64,000 nucleotides of DNA from Meloidogyne chitwoodi. Taxonomy: Eukaryota; Nematoda; Chromadorea; Rhabditida; Meloidogynidae. Below, in pieces: positions 27,981 to 40,700 of the stretch. Location: assembly GCA_015183035.1 (NCBI GenBank), contig JACZZP010000012.1, forward strand, positions 868,001 to 932,000, written 5' to 3'. Every line of letters begins with the position of its first letter. The first letter of the stretch is position 1. Below the pieces are notes generated by a model that was not told the origin of the DNA, made no database searches, and worked only from the letters and a program-made list of their open reading frames with translations. The translations under genes and the position numbers were made by a program.

Positions 27981-28390
27981 CACAGGTCTAAACTGACCAG
28001 GGAACATCAAATGCCACTCACCGATTTTCACAAAACTTATACCATTCGAAAGAGATTTTCGAGTAGGTACAGAAAGCGTCCCTTTCTCTCCACTCTTTAC
28101 TACGCCCTTAAGATAACCTCTCTTCTCTCCTTTGTTACCAAGAAAAAAAGGAAGGAAAAGAAGGCTGGCGGTCTCTTCAAGGAAAGGAAAAGAGAGAAAA
28201 GTGATCTTAATGGTCGAGAGCTCTTTTTTTGAAGATTTAAAAGCTTGTAACTTTTCAATACCTTAACTAGGGCACGTAAAAACTTAGATTCTGTACCTAC
28301 TCGTAAAGCTCTTTCGATGTTATAAGTTTTGTGAAAATCGGTGAGTGGAATGTTGTGATGTTCCTATTTGAGCTAAAACAGGACTGGCGG
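27981..28390. repeat. Imperfect palindromic (foldback) element
   Basis: Left arm about 27981-28074 and right arm about 28289-28390 are imperfect reverse complements, roughly 80-85 percent by eye. They share CCACTCACCGATTTTCACAA and GAGTAGGTACAGAA. The loop is purine-rich and contains a 73-codon frame that I take to be incidental. A related sentence with CGAAAGAGCTC appears in the elements near 33430 and 44700, so this belongs to a dispersed family. Confidence 0.6.
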
Positions 28391-29054
28391 GAAGGATTTA
28401 CCTCCTACTCCGCGAGAATCAGCACCTGCGACAAGTCGGGCGTGTTGGCCCCAAACAAATATTTATACAAACAATTTTGTTGCACAATAACATTACCGAC
28501 TTTAATTATTTTTAACAGAGAATAATGCATCTTTATTAAATAATTACTAGCAAAACTAGGTGGCGTATGAGAAAAGTAAAGAATTTAGGTCTTATGTGAC
28601 TTATAGGGGTTTTTTATTTTGGACATATTCGACGAGTTATGTGTCATTCGTAAGCCAGCGAAAAATGAGTTTTTCGCGGTAGATCATGGTCAACGCCATG
28701 AGCAAAATATAGGTCTGTAAATCGAAAAACACAAGAGGGAATAAGCTCATTTAAGTGATTCTGCTCACTTTAGTTTTTTCGGGTGCTGAATTTTTTACCT
28801 TTACGGCATAGGTTTTGAATTTAGTTAGATTCCCTTATAAAAAATAAAAAAAATCTGTTGAATAATCTTTTGCGACAAAAAGGAGTGTTCTAGTAAGTGT
28901 TAGTACCGAAACTGTACGCCCAATTGCGCGGCTCAAAAATTTATTTTACAATCACTAATTTTTGTCCATTTCTTGATTTTTCTCAACTTATAAAAGTAAT
29001 TTTTGTTTATTTTTTAACTAGCATTCAAATATTAAAATTATATTATTTTAAAAA
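28391..29054. other. Intergenic with dispersed-repeat pieces
   Basis: Around 28717-28751 there is a motif (AATCGAAAAACACAAGAGGG followed by AATAAGCTCATTT) that recurs in modified form at 33507 and 44626. No supported gene was found. Confidence 0.45.
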
Positions 29055-30650
29055 ATGGAAGATACAGAAAAAATCTACCTTCGTCTAATAGAGGTATTCT
29101 TTTATTATCTTAATCAGAGCTGACTCACATATTTTAATTTTTAAGGAAGTAGGCAAGTTTCCGGAATTATACAACAATATTCTGATCGGTGAGGTCGAGA
29201 AATCAGCTATTTGGCAGGTGGTCTCAGACCGGATGCAGAGCGAAGCAACTTTTTTAAAATACAAATGGAATAACTTATGCTCTAAATTCGAAAAAGAGAA
29301 AGTTCAACAGACGGGAAAAAAAGAATGGCAGTATTATGGTCTAATGATGCAACTTCTAGGAAGTTTTGAAGAGTATGAAAACTATTTAAAGGAAACTGGT
29401 CAACAAGATCAAGTTGAAGAGGTTTAAATAGACAAATTTTTATTATTAAAATTTTTAGTTAAATATGCGTTATGGAAAACATCGAAAAATTCTTGAGGAC
29501 TTTTTGAGTGCAAATCAACCTGCACAAGCTGTTAAATTCCTTCTTTATAATCGTCAATTCCTCACAAAATTGGCAACTGTTAAAAATGAAAATGTTGAAG
29601 GGAATTCTCAAAATGTAGAGAATACAGGAATCATTGGGCAAATTCTTCACTCTTTACAATTAAATGAACTTTTTGATAAAGTAATTTTTAATAACGTTTT
29701 ATATTTCATTTTTTTAGGCCGGAGATCTTTACAAAGGATTGGGAATGCCGGAACAAGCAATTAATGCCTATAGTAGTGGGAATTATTATGAAGAGGCAAT
29801 TCAGGTTATTTTTTTAAATTAAACAAGATATGAAAATTTAAGGTCGCCCGCGTATATTTTCCTGGCGAAGTTATTCGTCTTGAGGCTAATTGGGCCGAAT
29901 GGTTATTTTCTATGGGCATCTATAGTTTCGCGGCAACACATTTTCTTGGTCAAAATTTTTATTGTTTTTTAATGTTTCAAAATTTTATAGAATCTGGCAA
30001 TATGCTTCGTGCAGTTGATGCTTTAATTCATGCACAAGAGTGGGATAAAGCTTTGGAAATGTTACGTGCAATTGAAGTAACACCTGAAACATCGCAACTT
30101 TTTGAGAATCTTGCAAATAATTTTGCAAGTATTGAAGAATTTGAGGTTTATTTTTTACATATTTAAAAAGGTTGAAAGAATTTATTTTGACAGAAGGCAG
30201 AGTATCTTTATGTACGTTCCGGCAAATCTTCTGACGCTATTGTCATGTATAATAAATCAAATAATTGGCAAAAAGCATATGAATTGGCACAAAGCTATCT
30301 CGGAGTTGAAGAAAGTAAACAAATTTATCTAGACACATCAAAACAATGGGAGGAACAAGGCCGTTTTGCTGATGCAGAGAAGGTTTCTTTTAATTTTTAT
30401 TGCTTTAAAGGATTGGGGATATTAATCTCTTAAATACCTAACTAAAAATAATGTTTGTTATTTAAGCTTTATATTTTACTTGGGGCACATGAACACGCTA
30501 TTTCCATGTATCGAAAGGCAAACCGTAATGAGGATGTGACGCGTTTGCTAGGCATGTTTTCTGATGAAATTTTTTTTAATCCAAAATCTAATTGTCTTTC
30601 TTAAGGTGATTACGCGCATGCACAATCGAAATTGGGAGGTAAATAAAATG
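29055..30650 (+). CDS. MADF domain joined to a partial IFT172 (possible chimera)
   Basis: Exons 29055-29093, 29146-29421, 29459-29680, 29718-29804, 29843 to about 29950 and several to about 30650 join in frame. The first two give a MADF domain (YLRLIEEVGKFPELYN ... IWQVVSDRM ... YKWNNLCSKFEKE), a MYB-like DNA-binding fold. The later exons match the TPR-like part of the ciliary transport protein IFT172 (OSM-1 in C. elegans): AGDLYKGLGMPEQAINAY, VYFPGEVIRLEANWAEWL, YVRSGKSSDAIVMY. The N-terminal WD40 half and the C-terminal half of IFT172 are absent, and homology fades near 30650. This may be a real chimera, two adjacent fragments, or a decaying partial duplicate; all exons recognised up to about 30400 stay open. 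Confidence 0.6.
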
Positions 30651-32403
30651 TTTATTTGAAAATTTTTGGTTTTGAATATTTTTTTGATTTTTTATCGAAA
30701 CTTAATTTATACTTAATTGTTGATTTTTGAAATTTTTTATAACATATTTGAATCTTATTTTTTTGAAAAATAAATATGTTTAATTATTATAGTATTTGTT
30801 AATTGAAAGATGCCTTTATCGCAAATTTTAAGGCAGTTCAAACCCTTTTAGTAGATCGTTTAATGTTTTTTAATTATAATAGAAAAATCAGTGGAAAACT
30901 ATAAAAAGGTTTATTATGGTCACTTTTCCTTTTTGCGGCACTAAGTCCGCAACTTTTTATCTGCAAGTTATAATGCATTTTTCGCATATATTGAATTTAA
31001 CTAATTTAAAAGAAGAGTTACAATTATGAAAAATTGCTTGCGAGATTCCCACTAAAAATGCGAAAAAAGTGGAAGTTGTTTATTCATAAATCTTTAAATA
31101 TGTTTTTATTTATTGATGTTTTTTTTTGTTTTGTTTGTCAGTGTTGCAACAGGTTAAACAGAAATTGGAACAGTCACATCCATCACATAATTTAATAACG
31201 ATATGCGGCATGGTTTAAATTTAGAACAGCGTGGCATAATATTGAGGTTTTTTCAATTATCTCAAAATTTTTCTTTTTTTAGAATCTTGGTAAAAGTATT
31301 TTAGACTTTCATCACTCGGAAGTTCTTCAAGCAATTTTGAATGAATATACTAATTGAGAAAATCCTAAGGTTTTTAAATTAAATTTATATTTTAAATATT
31401 TTTACAGAATCACTCAAAATCCATAAAAAACAGGTTAGTGGAAGTGTTAGAAGATATACTTTTTACAGGTTTATTATATTTTTAATCTGGCTATTGTGTG
31501 TGTTGTATTACAGCCAAACATTGGCCTTCAAGGTTCTTCAACTCTATGTATTATTTGACTTATATTCCTACACCTCCATTTCTGACGAATTTTCTCACAA
31601 GATGATGTTTATTAGAATAATAAATAAATTAATCCAATTTTATTCAGAAGATAAACAAATTTGTCGTGTTATGTTGACTTTATGGCTAATTTGTTAAATC
31701 TAGCTTTTTTTATTAAAAAGAATTTTATTAAATTTATTTTTAAGAGATCCAACTCGTCATCTTCCAATATTTCATAATCAAACATTAAAGATCGATTTCA
31801 AGGCTGGCCTTGATTTTCTTCTAAGACTCGTGAAGCTTTTTTTGGAAAGTTCAACTCGTCTACAAGTAAAAAATTATTATATAAATTCTTTTGAACAATT
31901 CTGGAATGGATCTATTCCAATAATAAATAGAACAGGAGAAAAATACGTTCCAGAGGTTTTTTAATTTTTTAATAAATTTTAAATTAGAAAATTATAGGAA
32001 CACCATTTTCCTTAATCATTTTAAACGACTTTTTTTACATTACGACTATTTTCTACGTACAATAACTTTCCTTTTCCTCTACCTCCAATGCTTTCATCAC
32101 CTTTTCGAAGGAATTGCGCGCAATGAATTTACTACATGTTTGTTTTTTATTATTTTAAGCATTTTTTAAATATACAATAACCACAACAAATCGTCCATTA
32201 ATAAAAGAATTGACCAAACAAGAAGAAGAAAATAGTTTAATATTAAAAAATAATAGAAACGTAGGAGGATTATTATTTTATATAATTCAAAATTAGGTTT
32301 GGTTATTATTTTAATTTTGTTATGTATTTTCTAAAATGGTTTAATTTTTGATAATTTAAAAAAAATTTTCAAAGTAAACACATGTTTATTTATTTATGTA
32401 ATA
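30651..32403 (+). pseudogene. Unassigned coding-like fragments
   Basis: Several short frames look like old exons but no family was recognised. They are near 31283-31360 (NLGKSILDFHHSEVLQAIL, then a stop), 31746-31960 (DPTRHLPIFHNQTLKIDF and downstream, with LLRLVKLFLESSTRL) and 32160-32260 (TITTTNRPLIKELTKQEEE). Stops and missing donors interrupt them. They could be parts of one degraded gene on the plus strand or unrelated debris. The rest of the stretch is AT-rich and shows nothing definable. Confidence 0.3.
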
Positions 32404-32870
32404 ATAATATATTTTTTATAGAATTTCATGCAAAATCTGCACTTTCACCATCGGACACAATAACACCAAATTTTCAATCAAATACATAATAATTTTAATA
32501 CACTCAATTGGCAATCTTGGCCTTGCTTATTGTTATATTTTTTATTAAAAAATAACTTAAAATTTAATAATTTAAAAATGCCTAAAAAAATCTTTCTAAA
32601 AATTTTTTCTCTTAATTTTCTAAAATTTTCATTTTTTAAAGATTGATTCTAATTCTCCTCATAAAGTGTTAATTCCACCAGGCAATCGTTTATTTATGGA
32701 ATTTCGATCAGATTCAAATTTAAATAATGATGGAAATGGATTTAGATTAATATGGGATTGTGAAGATATTAATGCTATTTATTTATAAAATTTATTTAAA
32801 TAAATGTTTATTTTTGAAAAACTTTGATGGTATTTTTGACTTACAATTAGAAAGGTAACTTATAATATTT
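32370..32870 (+). pseudogene. Second copy of the cubilin 3' end
   Basis: The segment repeats the last two exons, the intron between them and the 3' flank of cubilin (about 26260-26740). Its last exon, 32642-32788, is 147 bases like the original 26510-26656 and differs in only about one base by eye (ATAGAATTT versus ATGGAATTT). The upstream exon copy (32424-32530) is diverged and has small deletions. It is isolated from any other CUB exon and lies about 6.1 kb downstream, so it is a non-functional duplicate unless it serves as an alternative 3' end. Confidence 0.85.
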
Positions 32871-32905
32871 TTTCAATACTTTTCTAAATATATTACATAT
32901 AATTA

Positions 32906-33935
32906 GGGGTCGGATTTATATGGATTTCCATATTTTTTCCTGGACTCTGTAGGCTCTAAAACGTTCAAAAAACATGTTTTTTTCATATGTTAGTTACTAG
33001 TATTTAATCACTCAATATTTTCCATATTTTTCCATATTTTGGCGTTCTGTCCATATTTTCAATATTTTTCCATATTTTGGCTTTTTATCCATATTTCAGC
33101 CCATAAATATTAATATTTTTCAAGAAATCAATCAATATTTTCCATATTTTGGCGTTCAGTCCATATTTGTCCATATTTTGGCTTTTTATCCATATTTCAG
33201 CCCATAAATATTACTATTTGCAGGCCCGTTCTGAACAAGAGATGATGGTGGCCGAACCTTTCGTCACTGAACCTTTCGTCAATGAACCTTCCGTCAAAAC
33301 CTTTCGTCACTGAACCATTCGTCACTGAACCTTTCGTCACTAAAATCATATTTTTATGAATAATTGATACTGTGACTTATACTAGATTTTTTGTTTCTGG
33401 ACCGATTTGAACTAGTGAGGTGTCATTTGAAAGAGCTCCGAAAATTGAGTCGATCCAGATATGGGAAAAGTTGGTCAGACAAATAGCAGCCGAGTTACAG
33501 ACTTTTGAAAATCGAAAAACAACAGGGGGATCAATCTCATCTATTACCGAGTTTGTTCCCGAACTATCTTCACGGAAAAGTCCAAAAATGGAGAAAATAA
33601 TAAAACACCTCCAATATATCAACGTTTGCTTCAATTGTAGTCTAAAAACACGAAATACGCAAGACAAAATACGAAAGTTGCCCATCCCTGGTGTATAGTA
33701 CACGTTTCACCGAAGAAAATTTAGAAATGTATTTAATCACTAATTGTGAATAAAATAATGATTTTTAAGTGTTGAATATGAAATAAAAATTTTAAATGTT
33801 AAAATTTTGCATTTATATGTTCATAATTGGCCCATATCTAGAAATTTAATCCATATTTCAGTCCATATTTTTCAATTTCTAGTCCATATTATATGTCCAT
33901 ATTTTTCGATTTATAGTCCATATAAATCCGACCCC
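32906..33935. mobile_element. 1 kb element with terminal inverted repeats and internal tandem repeats
   Basis: It begins GGGGTCGGATTTATATGGA and ends with the exact reverse complement. Inside, the phrase CCATATTTTGGC with GTCCATATT recurs many times. A block of about 90-105 bases ending CAGCCCATAAATATT is directly repeated (about 33034-33120 and 33140-33215). A short tandem array follows at 33254-33341. No target duplication is evident. A 92-codon plus frame and a 108-codon minus frame overlap inside it and have no known domain. The class of transposon is not clear. Confidence 0.65.
33254..33341 (+). repeat. 15-bp tandem repeat
   Basis: About six imperfect copies of a 15-base unit of the form GAACCTTTCGTCACT lie inside the 1 kb inverted-repeat element. 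One copy is shortened (AAAACCTTTCGTCACT). Confidence 0.75.
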
Positions 33936-34756
33936 ACTTTCCAATATGTTTTAATTCTTTTAGTTTTTTTATTATTAATTTAAATAAATTAAATTTTTTT
34001 AATATTTATATACCTATTATTTTTCCTTAAAAATGTATTGATTAAATGAACAACATAGCAAATCCTACTTTGTTTGACTCTTTTCCGCTGTCAAAATCGA
34101 GGTCATCTATGCCTTCATAAATAGAAATAACAAAATCTTTTCTGGTCAGTAAAACATATGTACATTTATACATATATTAAGAAATTAAAGAAATAATATT
34201 AATATTCCTATTATTTGATTAAAAATTTTTCGAATTTATTTTATATAAAATGGATGTCCCAATTAGTCCTATCTGTTAAATTTAATAATTTAAAAATCTT
34301 TTATTTTATTTAAAATTCAATTTTCTTTCATTTCCAAATTTTTTTTTCAATGTTATGTACATATTGTCAGTTCTCTAGTAAGTAAGTGTGTCTGTTTGTG
34401 TCAGCCTTTCATTCAACATATATTTCTATTTATTTTTATATCTTGTCTCAAAATATTCGATTTTTTACTGCTTTTCTTCCAAAAAACGTAAAGCTGGCAA
34501 AAAACGATTCTTTCTAAAAAAAAAAAGACATTTTTATAAAAATTTATGTCCTTTTATAAAATAAGGAAAAAATAAACGCCCAAAAAATTATCCTTAAAAA
34601 TTTATAGTAATAAAAGGTTAGTATATGTATGTATTTTTTACATAATTTTACCATCTGTCCTCTTTTAAGCTTTTCATTAAATTAAATTATATGTAGTTAC
34701 TTTCCATTTTTTAAATATTTTTATTTTAATTTATTTCGTTAAGATAATTTTTTAAA
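33936..34756. other. Upstream region of alpha-spectrin
   Basis: About 820 AT-rich bases precede the spectrin start codon. No gene was seen. The 5' UTR, and perhaps an outron with a spliced-leader acceptor, should lie in the last part; I cannot define a promoter. Confidence 0.5.
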
Positions 34757-37700
34757 ATGAACTATGAAAATGGAGATGTAGGACCTCCGCCAGATCCAGT
34801 TTTGGAAGTACCTCCACCAAAAGATATAAAAATATTAGAAAATGCCGATGATATTCAACAAAGAAGAACTGAAGTATTAGATCATTATGTTCAATTTAAA
34901 GATTTTGCAAAAACTAAAAGAGATCGTTTAGAAGAAGCTAGACAATTTCAATATTTTAAAAGAGATGCTGATGAATTGGAAATTTGGATTTTAGAAAAAT
35001 TACAGACTGCTGCGGTAAGAATTTTTTATTTACATTAAAACCGAAAATATGAATTTTTTGGGCTTATATTCCATTAAAATTTATAGTTAACGGAAACGCT
35101 TCTTTCTATAATAAGCAAATAAATGTTTTAAGGAAGAATCATTTCGTGATCCTACAAATCTTCAAGCTAAAATTCAAAAACATGAAGCTTTTGTTGCTGA
35201 AGTTCAGGTTTTTACATATATTCATTTTTTTATCATTATTTTTTAAATTTTTAAGGCCCATTCTAATGCAATAACAAAGCTTGATAAAACAGGAAATGAT
35301 ATGATTCAACATGGACATTATGAAAAAGAAACGATTCGAAAACGTTTAGATCGTCTTCACGAGCTCTGGGATAGGCTTTTTTCAATGCTTGATAATAAAG
35401 GGATTAAATTAGAGCAAGCATTAAAATTATTACAATTTATGAGAAAATGTGATGAAATGTTATATTGGATTAAAGATAAGGTTAATTTAAATATTAAAAT
35501 AATATTCTAATTAACTGGGAATTACAAGGTTTTGTTTTAAAAAATATTAAATTTTATTTTTAATTTAAAATAATATTTAGATAGCATTTGTTTCTTCTGA
35601 CGATTTGGGATCGGATTTAGAACATGTTGAAGTTATGCAAAGAAAATTTGATGAATTTTTGAAAGAATTGGATAGTCATCAATCTAGAGTTTTAGATATT
35701 AATCACGAAGCAAATGCTTTAATCGATGAAGGTCATCCAGAACAACAACAAATACATTCTAAAAGAGAAGATGTTAATGAAGCTTGGCATAAACTTGGAA
35801 CTTTAACTGCTACAAGGTATTAAAATATTGACGTGAAAAAAATTAAAATAAGAATGTTTTATGTCTTAAATTTAAAACTATATTTGTTAAAATTTATTAA
35901 AGCGGAGTTGATAAAATAACTTTAAATTTGTAGACGTGAATCTCTTTTTGGCGCTCAACAGATTCAACGTTTTTATCGTGATATTGATGAGACTTTAGCT
36001 TGGATTGGTGAAAAAGAATCTACTTTAGCAAATAATGATTATGGAAGAGATTTAAATAATGTTCAAGCTTTGCAACGTAAACATGAAGGGACTGAAAGGG
36101 ATTTGGCTGCACTTGAATCTAAGGTTTACAAGAAATTTAGAAAAATAATATTTTAATAATTTAGATGGAAAAACTTGAAACAGAGGCAGATCGTCTTTGT
36201 CAACTATATCCTGAAAAATCTAAAGAAATTTCTACAAAAACAGATGAGGGTAAGATTAGATGGGAAACACTTAAGCAAAGTGCCGAGGAGAGAAAACGTG
36301 CTTTGGATCGTTCATATAATAAACATAGATTTATGGCAGACTATCGAGAACTTTGTGATTGGATAGTAGGAATTAAGGTAATTAAAGAAAAAATATACAT
36401 ATATATTATTTCACACTATTGTTTGAATACCTTTAAAATTTACTTTTTGTTATTAAAAACTATATAAATTTAATAAGGTGCTTATTGAATCAGCTGAATT
36501 AGCAAAAGATGTTGCTGGAGCAGAAGCTCTTCTAGAACAACATCAAGAGCATAAAGGCGAAATTGACGCTCGTAATGATTCTTTTATTCAAACAGCTGAG
36601 ACTGGGCAGAAATTGCTTGATGAAGGTATTGAAAAATCTGAGGAAATTAGAGAATGTTTACAACGTTTGGCTAATGAACAAGCTAGTTTAAAAAATTTAT
36701 GGGAAGAAAGAAGAATTCTTTATGAACAATGTATGGATTTACAACTATTCTACCGGTTAGTTTTTTTTTTACATTAATTTTGAATTTTTTAAATCTTCAA
36801 AAATTTATTGTTAAAAGTTGCTTTTTAAAGAGACACAGAACAAGCAGAAACTTGGATGAATAAACATGAATCGTTTCTTCAAATTCGAGATCTTGGAGAT
36901 TCTTTAGATGCTGTAGAATCTTTATTAAAAAAGCATGAAGATTTTGAAAAGTCTTTAACTGCTCAAGAAGAAAAAATTCATGCTTTAGATGAATTTGCTA
37001 CAAAACTTATAGAAGGAGGTCATTATGCTTCTGATGACGTTGCTACAAGAAGAGAGAAACTTCTATCAAGAAGAAAACGTTTAATGGAATTAACTGCAGA
37101 GAGAAGAGAAAGATTAAAAGAATCATATAGGTTAGTTATTGTAAATATTATTTAATTTTTAATTAGAAAAATGACAAAAGTTGAATAATATCCTAAGTTA
37201 TGTTTTTTAGACTTCATAGTTTTGATCGTGATTGTGATGAAATGCTTAGTTGGATGAATGAAAAATTAAAAACAGCACAAGATCAAAGCTATCTTGATCC
37301 TACCAATATTCGTGGAAAATTACAAAAACATGCCAATTTTGAACAGGTAAATAAATATTAATTAAATAATTTCATTTCTAACTAAATAAACTATATTTTG
37401 TAGGAACTTCGTGCAAATTCAAACCATCTGGATGAAATAAAAGCAACAGAACAAGAATTAGTTGCAAATGGACATTATGCAAATGAGCATATTCAATCAC
37501 GTCTTGAAGAAGTTGAACAATTATGGGCTCAACTTGTGGAAGCTAGTGCATTGAAAGGAGCAAAATTACAAGAGGCTAATCAAGTAAATCTTTTAATCCT
37601 TAAAATTATTGTTAACTAATTTTATTTATTTATTATAAAGGAACAACTATTTAATCGCAATGTTGAAGATGTTGAACTTTGGCTAGGAGAATTAGAACGA

Positions 37701-40700
37701 AAACTTGCTAGTGAAGATTTTGGAAAAAATTTAAATACAGTACAAAATCTTCAAAAGAAGTTGGCACTTGTAGAAGCTGATTATAATGCTCATAATGAAC
37801 GTTTGGATACTATTGGACAACAAGCACGTGATTTTCATACAATTGGACATTTTAACGCTCCACTTATTGTTAAAAAACAACAAGGATTGCAACAACGTTT
37901 TGAATCATTACTTGACCCGTTACAAAGAAGGAAAAATAAATTAGATGAATCTTTGGTTGGACATTTGTTGTTTAGAGACATTGATGATGAATTAACTTGG
38001 ATTAGAGAAAAGGTATATAAAATTATAACTCTATAATCTCTTATTGAAGTCATAGTATATATTCTACCTATTTAACAAAATGGATCTTAGCCCGATATTA
38101 ATGAGTTTTTGAATTAATTTTTATTTTTTTAGGAACAAATTGCTTCATCTACAAATCGGGGGCGTGATCTTGTTGGCGTTCAAAATCTAATAAAAAAGCA
38201 AACTGCGCTTTTGGTTGAAATTTCCAATCATGAACCTCAAATTGAACAAGTTGGAAATGCTGCAGAACAAATGATACAACGAGGACATTTTCTAGCTCCT
38301 GACATTAGAGAAATGGTAATGGACATTTAAATATTATACTTTAAATATTTTAAGTTGGCTCAACTTCGGGATAATTGGCGTGCTTTAAAGACAAAAGCAG
38401 AAAAACGTAAACAAGATTTGCAAGACTCTTTACAAGCTCATCAATACTTGGCAGATGCTAACGAGGCTGATTCTTGGGTAAAAATTATTTTGGAACTTAT
38501 AGATTTATTTATTTATAACAACAGATGCGTGACAAAGAACCAATTGTTGGAAGTACTGATTACGGAAAGGATGAAGACAGCGCTGAATCTCTTATGAAAA
38601 AGCACCGAGCATTAATGAGTGATTTGGAAGCTTTTCATTCTACAATTGATGAATTAAGAAGAGAAGCAGGTCAATGCAAATATCAAGAACAATTGGGTGG
38701 TCAACTTGGAAATGAATGTGTTGTAGCATTATATGAATACACTGAAAAAGTAAATAAAATTTTTATTTTTTGATGCTGGAAATACATTTTTAATTTAGTT
38801 CTATTATTTAATTAAAAATATTTTTCAGTCACCTCGAGAAGTTTCTATGAAAAAAGGAGATGTTTTGACTCTTTTAAATTCATCTAATAAAGATTGGTGG
38901 AAAGTTGAGGTTCAAGACCGTCAAGGATTTGTCCCAGCTGCCTATGTTAAATATATTGAGCCTGGATCTCAACATCATCATCAAGCAACTGCTGGTCAAC
39001 CTGTAAATACAATTAATGCAAAACAAAACCAAATTGAAGATCAATATCAACGTTTAATGGTTTTATGTGATCAACGAAAGAGAAAATTAGAAGAGGCGTG
39101 CAAAGGTAATTTATATATATATATATATTTTTAATAAAAATTTCCTATAAAATTTTGAATATCCTAAATTATTCTTTTTGAGGGTTATTTCTTTATTTTA
39201 TTTTATTTTAGCTTACCAATTATTACGTGAAGCAAATGACCTAGCAGAATGGATAAAATCGCGAGAAACAGTTGCTTCGCAACAAGAAATTGGACAAGAT
39301 TTGGAACATGTAGAAGTATTACAAACAAAATTCAATGATTTTAAGTGTGATTTGAAAGCAAATGAAGTTAGACTACAAGAAATGAATCAAATTGCTACTA
39401 GGTAATTATACAAATATATTTTTTATTATTTAATTCAAGGCTTTCACAAACGGGTCAAACCGAAACAGCCGTACGAATTCGTCAACAAATTGATGATTTA
39501 AATGCCCGTTGGAAAGCTTTAGAACAGCAAGCAGAACAAAGAGGACAACAATTAGAATCTTCTCATGAAGTTCAACGTTTCCACAAAGATGTAGAGGAGA
39601 CAAAAGATTGGATCCAAGAAAAAAATGAAGCTTTAGATACTGAAGATTTTGGTCGTGATCTTCGTTCAGTCCAAGCTCTGCAAAGAAAACATGAAGGTGT
39701 TGAAAGAGATTTGGCTGCTTTAGGAGATAAAATAAGAGCATTGGATGAGAAGGTAATGAAAATAAATTATTAAATTTCTTTTAAATTAATTTTTAAAGGC
39801 AACTCGTCTTCGTCAAACACATCCTGAGGCTGCTGAACAAATTTATGATTTACAACGACAATTAAATGACCAATGGACAACTCTAACACAAAAAGCAAAT
39901 AGACGCAAAGATAAATTATTAGATAATTATGGTCATTACCAAGCTTTTAAATAAATATATATTTGACTTAATTATTTAGATTATCAACGTTTCATCAGTG
40001 ATTATCATGACTTAATGCAATGGATTGATGGAATGGTTAATTTAGTTTCTAGCGATGAACTTGCAAATGATGTAACAGGTGCAGAAGCACTTCTTGAAAG
40101 GCATCAGGATTATAGAACTGAAATTGATGCACGTGCAGCAACTTTCCACTCTTTTGAACAATTTGGAAATCAACTAATTCGAAGTGGGCATTATGCGGCT
40201 GATGATGTACGTCAAAGTATGGAGAATGTTAATGAAGTCTTATTAATAAGTCATCCTTCTTAATTTTAATTAATTTGAAGGCTCGCAGGAGACTTGAAGA
40301 TGCTTGGGTACAACGAAGAAAGATTCTTGATCAATGCCTTGAACTTCAACTTTTTTACCGTGATTGTGAGCAGTGCGATACATGGATGAGTGCCCGTGAG
40401 GCTTTTCTAGCTCAAGAAGATCCTACTGGGGATAATGTTGAATCTCTTATTAAAAAACATGAAGATTTTGATAAAGCTATAGCATCACAACAAGAGAAAT
40501 TAACTAATTTGGAACAATTGGCAAAGCAATTAGTTGTTTCTGAACATTATGCCAAACCGGCAATTAGTTAGTAAAATTATTTTAAAAATAAAAATTATTT
40601 ATCAGATACAAAACGTGAACAAATTTTTGATCGTTGGGATCGTCTCAAAGAACGATTAATTGAAAAGCGCTCCAAACTTGGCGAGTCTCAAACACTTCAA

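Noticed and set aside
33377..33703. Overlapping 92- and 108-residue frames on opposite strands
   Set aside because: They lie inside a repeat element, mirror each other, and show no domain.
39430..39741. 103-residue minus-strand open frame
   Set aside because: It is antisense to well-supported spectrin repeats.
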